Assembly: GCA_020724415.1 (NCBI GenBank)
Contig: DYHB01000019.1
Coordinates: forward strand, 1 to 33,441
Origin: Thiobacillus sp.
GTDB taxonomy: Bacteria; Pseudomonadota; Gammaproteobacteria; Burkholderiales; Thiobacillaceae
Direction of reading: 5' to 3'
DNA length: 33,441 nt
Shown piece by piece: positions 31,659 through 33,441 of this stretch (position 1 is the stretch's first letter; each line of letters begins with the position of its first letter). The position numbers and the translations under genes were made by a program. Below the pieces are notes generated by a model. It did not search any database. It saw nothing but the letters and a program-made list of their open reading frames with translations, and was not told the origin of the DNA.

Positions 31659-33441
31659 TCAGGGCGTTTCGGTGTAGTTCTGGGTGCTGTAAAGGCTGAC
31701 CGGCAACTTGGCCAGGGGGGTATTGTCCTTCAGGTATTGTAGGAACGAGTCGGCGTAGTCCAGGAAGGTGTTTTCCTGGCGTTCGGCGGGGACGGCCTTC
31801 AAGGTCAGGTAGTTGTCGCCGCCGCCCGAGGTGAAGTTGTTGGTGATGACCCGGTAGCTGCGGCTGGCGTCGAAGACTTCCCAGGAGCCGTCGGCCTTGC
31901 GGAATTGCAGGTTCGTGACCCGGTTGCCCTTGGTCTGGTTCATGTCCACGTCGAAGCGCAGGCCGGCGGTATAGGGGTAGGCGCCGGTGCCGGTGCCCCC
32001 GATGACCGAATCCACGGCGTCTTCCAGGGTGGACTTCACCTCGGCGCCGGTCAGGGTCATGCGCACCAGCAGGTTCTTGAAGGGCAAAAGCTCATAGACC
32101 TTGCCCACGGTGATGTCGCCGGCCGGGATGTCGACGCGCACGCCGCCGCCATTCTGCAGGGCGATGTCGGCGCCACCGAAGCGCTGGCCCTGGGCCAGGA
32201 AGGCTTCGGCCACCAGTTGCTGGATGTCGCCGCCGTGGGCGATGACGTTGGGGTCCAGGTTGCAGACATCACCCAGGCGGGAGCGGGTGGTATCCCGCTT
32301 GGGACCGGGCACCCGGCGCAGGCAGAGGTTGTCGTTGCTGCTGCCCGCCACCTGGAGGCCCAGGGCGTCCTTGGCCTCCTTGAAGCTGGTCAGGGCAGTA
32401 ACGGTGCCGGCGGCGGGCTGGGTGATGCGGATCAGGCCGTTGCTGGCGTTGATGCCGGCCCGGAAGGCGGCGGCGTCGGCTTCACTGGCATCGGCGCCCG
32501 CCACCTTGTAGCTGTCGCCCACCAGGATGCGGGGTTGGCCGGCACAACTGGTCACGTCGCCGTTCTTGTCGAAGTTCACCTTCATTTCCCCCACGGCGTA
32601 GCTGTACTGCCAGGCCTGGCCCACGCAGACCTTCTTGCCGTCTTTGTCGGTCACCTGGGTGGGGTAGGCGCCGCCGGGGGTGAGGCCGAACCCGGTCAGG
32701 CTGTCCGGTCCCAGCAGGGTGTGGGAGTCGCCTCCCACGATTACATCCACGCCGGACAACTGGGGCGCCATGGCCACGTCGGCCCCATAGCCCTGGTGGG
32801 TGAGCAGGATGATCTTGTTCACGCCCTGGCCCTTGAGGGTGTTGATGGCGGCCTGGGCGCTGCTGATTTCGTTGTCGAAATTGGTATTGGCATCGGGCCG
32901 GGAGGCGTTCTTGGTCTTGTTGCTGACGGTCAGGCCGACGATGCCGATCTCCTGACCCTGGCGCTTGACGATGGTGTAGGGCTTGACCTTCTGTTTCAGA
33001 GCATCGCCACCGGCTTGCAGGTTGGCGGACAGGGCCGGGGTATTGCAGGTCTTGGGCTGGGCGCCCAGGAAATCCAGGAATTTGACCAGGCCGGCATCGC
33101 CGCCATCGAATTCATGGTTGCCCAGGGCGAAGGCATCGAAACAGACGGTATTCATGGCGGCGGCGTCGGCCTCGCCCTCGCTTTGGGTGTAATACAGGTC
33201 GCCAGTGATCGCATCGCCGGCATGGAGCTTGAGCACGGCGTCTTTGGTTCCGGCCGCCAGTTCCTGGATGGCCTGGGCCACCCGGGCGAAGCCGCCCAGT
33301 TCCACCGTGACGTTCTTTTGGGCGCCCGTGGCGTCATTCAGCTTCAGAGTGGTGGTTTCGGCATCCAGGTGGGAATGGTGGTCGTTGATGTGCAGGATGG
33401 TCAGGGCCAGGGCCTTGTCATCGTCGCTGCAGCCGGTCAGG
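31659..33441 (-). CDS. Lipoprotein 5'-nucleotidase/UshA-family phosphoesterase (5' end cut off)
   Basis: This gene has no start in the window; its frame runs off the right edge, with 593 complete codons plus stop inside. The first residues, LTGC followed by SDDDK, form a lipobox, so the mature protein is probably a lipoprotein with Cys as residue +1. Then comes the metal site HINDHHSHLDA, the metallophosphatase motif GNHEFDGG, a nucleotidase core, and the C-terminal substrate-binding domain with NGGGVRVDIPAGDITVGKVY and TLTGAEVKSTLED. Family members hydrolyse extracellular nucleotides or UDP-sugars in the periplasm or at the surface and so help scavenge phosphate and nucleosides. A GTG at 33305 is not the real start, because the lipobox lies about 45 residues upstream of it. 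A perfect terminator follows at 31614-31637. Confidence 0.93.
   Translation of the reverse strand, partial: LTGCSDDDKALALTILHINDHHSHLDAETTTLKLNDATGAQKNVTVELGGFARVAQAIQELAAGTKDAVLKLHAGDAITGDLYYTQSEGEADAAAMNTVCFDAFALGNHEFDGGDAGLVKFLDFLGAQPKTCNTPALSANLQAGGDALKQKVKPYTIVKRQGQEIGIVGLTVSNKTKNASRPDANTNFDNEISSAQAAINTLKGQGVNKIILLTHQGYGADVAMAPQLSGVDVIVGGDSHTLLGPDSLTGFGLTPGGAYPTQVTDKDGKKVCVGQAWQYSYAVGEMKVNFDKNGDVTSCAGQPRILVGDSYKVAGADASEADAAAFRAGINASNGLIRITQPAAGTVTALTSFKEAKDALGLQVAGSSNDNLCLRRVPGPKRDTTRSRLGDVCNLDPNVIAHGGDIQQLVAEAFLAQGQRFGGADIALQNGGGVRVDIPAGDITVGKVYELLPFKNLLVRMTLTGAEVKSTLEDAVDSVIGGTGTGAYPYTAGLRFDVDMNQTKGNRVTNLQFRKADGSWEVFDASRSYRVITNNFTSGGGDNYLTLKAVPAERQENTFLDYADSFLQYLKDNTPLAKLPVSLYSTQNYTETP

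Overview
The window is about 33.4 kb of high-GC, gene-dense bacterial chromosome. Gene content and protein style (DUF2788 small membrane protein, zwf/gnd pair, betaproteobacterial-looking MlaF, many tight ATGA stop/start overlaps) suggest a betaproteobacterium, perhaps Rhodocyclales or Nitrosomonadales. This is inference from sequence style only; there is no rRNA or other marker gene. I see no prophage, IS element, CRISPR array, tRNA or rRNA.

Layout. (1) 1-635, + strand: the tail of an unidentified gene, a DUF2788 two-helix membrane protein and nucleoside phosphorylase ppnP. (2) 936-3425, +: gnd and zwf, two dehydrogenases of the oxidative pentose-phosphate pathway, separated by nine short GTGAC repeats. 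(3) 3441-7137, -: a PhnD-like periplasmic binding protein, a HAMP-PAS-GGDEF-EAL cyclic-di-GMP protein and a gamma-glutamylcyclotransferase-like protein, probably one operon read from a candidate ligand-sensing module. (4) 7138-7552: 415 bp without a gene, holding three 81-bp tandem repeats. (5) 7553-8668, -: an unrecognised 371-residue protein, divergent from (6) 8857-13368, +: an ABC ATPase, an FtsX-type permease and an HlyD-type adaptor, a tripartite exporter. (7) 13380-20004, -: an RND adaptor and pump, a MlaF-type ATPase without MlaE or MlaD, a methyltransferase and an SDR, almost all joined by 4-bp overlaps or gaps of about 10 bp.

(8) 20146-20793, -: a Prx6-type peroxiredoxin with its own promoter and two dyad elements. 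(9) 20977-27984, -: ackA, xfp (phosphoketolase), glgP (glycogen phosphorylase) and a HAD phosphatase. Together these link glycogen breakdown to acetyl-phosphate, acetate and ATP; with zwf and gnd nearby, pentose phosphates could feed the phosphoketolase. (10) 28176-30519, +: a GT4 glycosyltransferase ending in a repeat-encoded tail, overlapping gmd (GDP-mannose 4,6-dehydratase), a surface-polysaccharide pair. (11) 30555-30656: a mirrored pair of REP-like palindromes between convergent genes. (12) 30661-33441, -: a haloalkane dehalogenase-like hydrolase and, behind a clear rho-independent terminator, a lipoprotein 5'-nucleotidase cut by the window edge.

Most of the window is ordinary housekeeping and transport. 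The places most worth a second look are the PhnD/GGDEF-EAL pair, the MlaF protein with tyrosine in place of the H-loop histidine inside an RND operon, the glgP-xfp-ackA cluster, the peroxiredoxin promoter region and the several repeat families. I did not find a convincing wholly new system.
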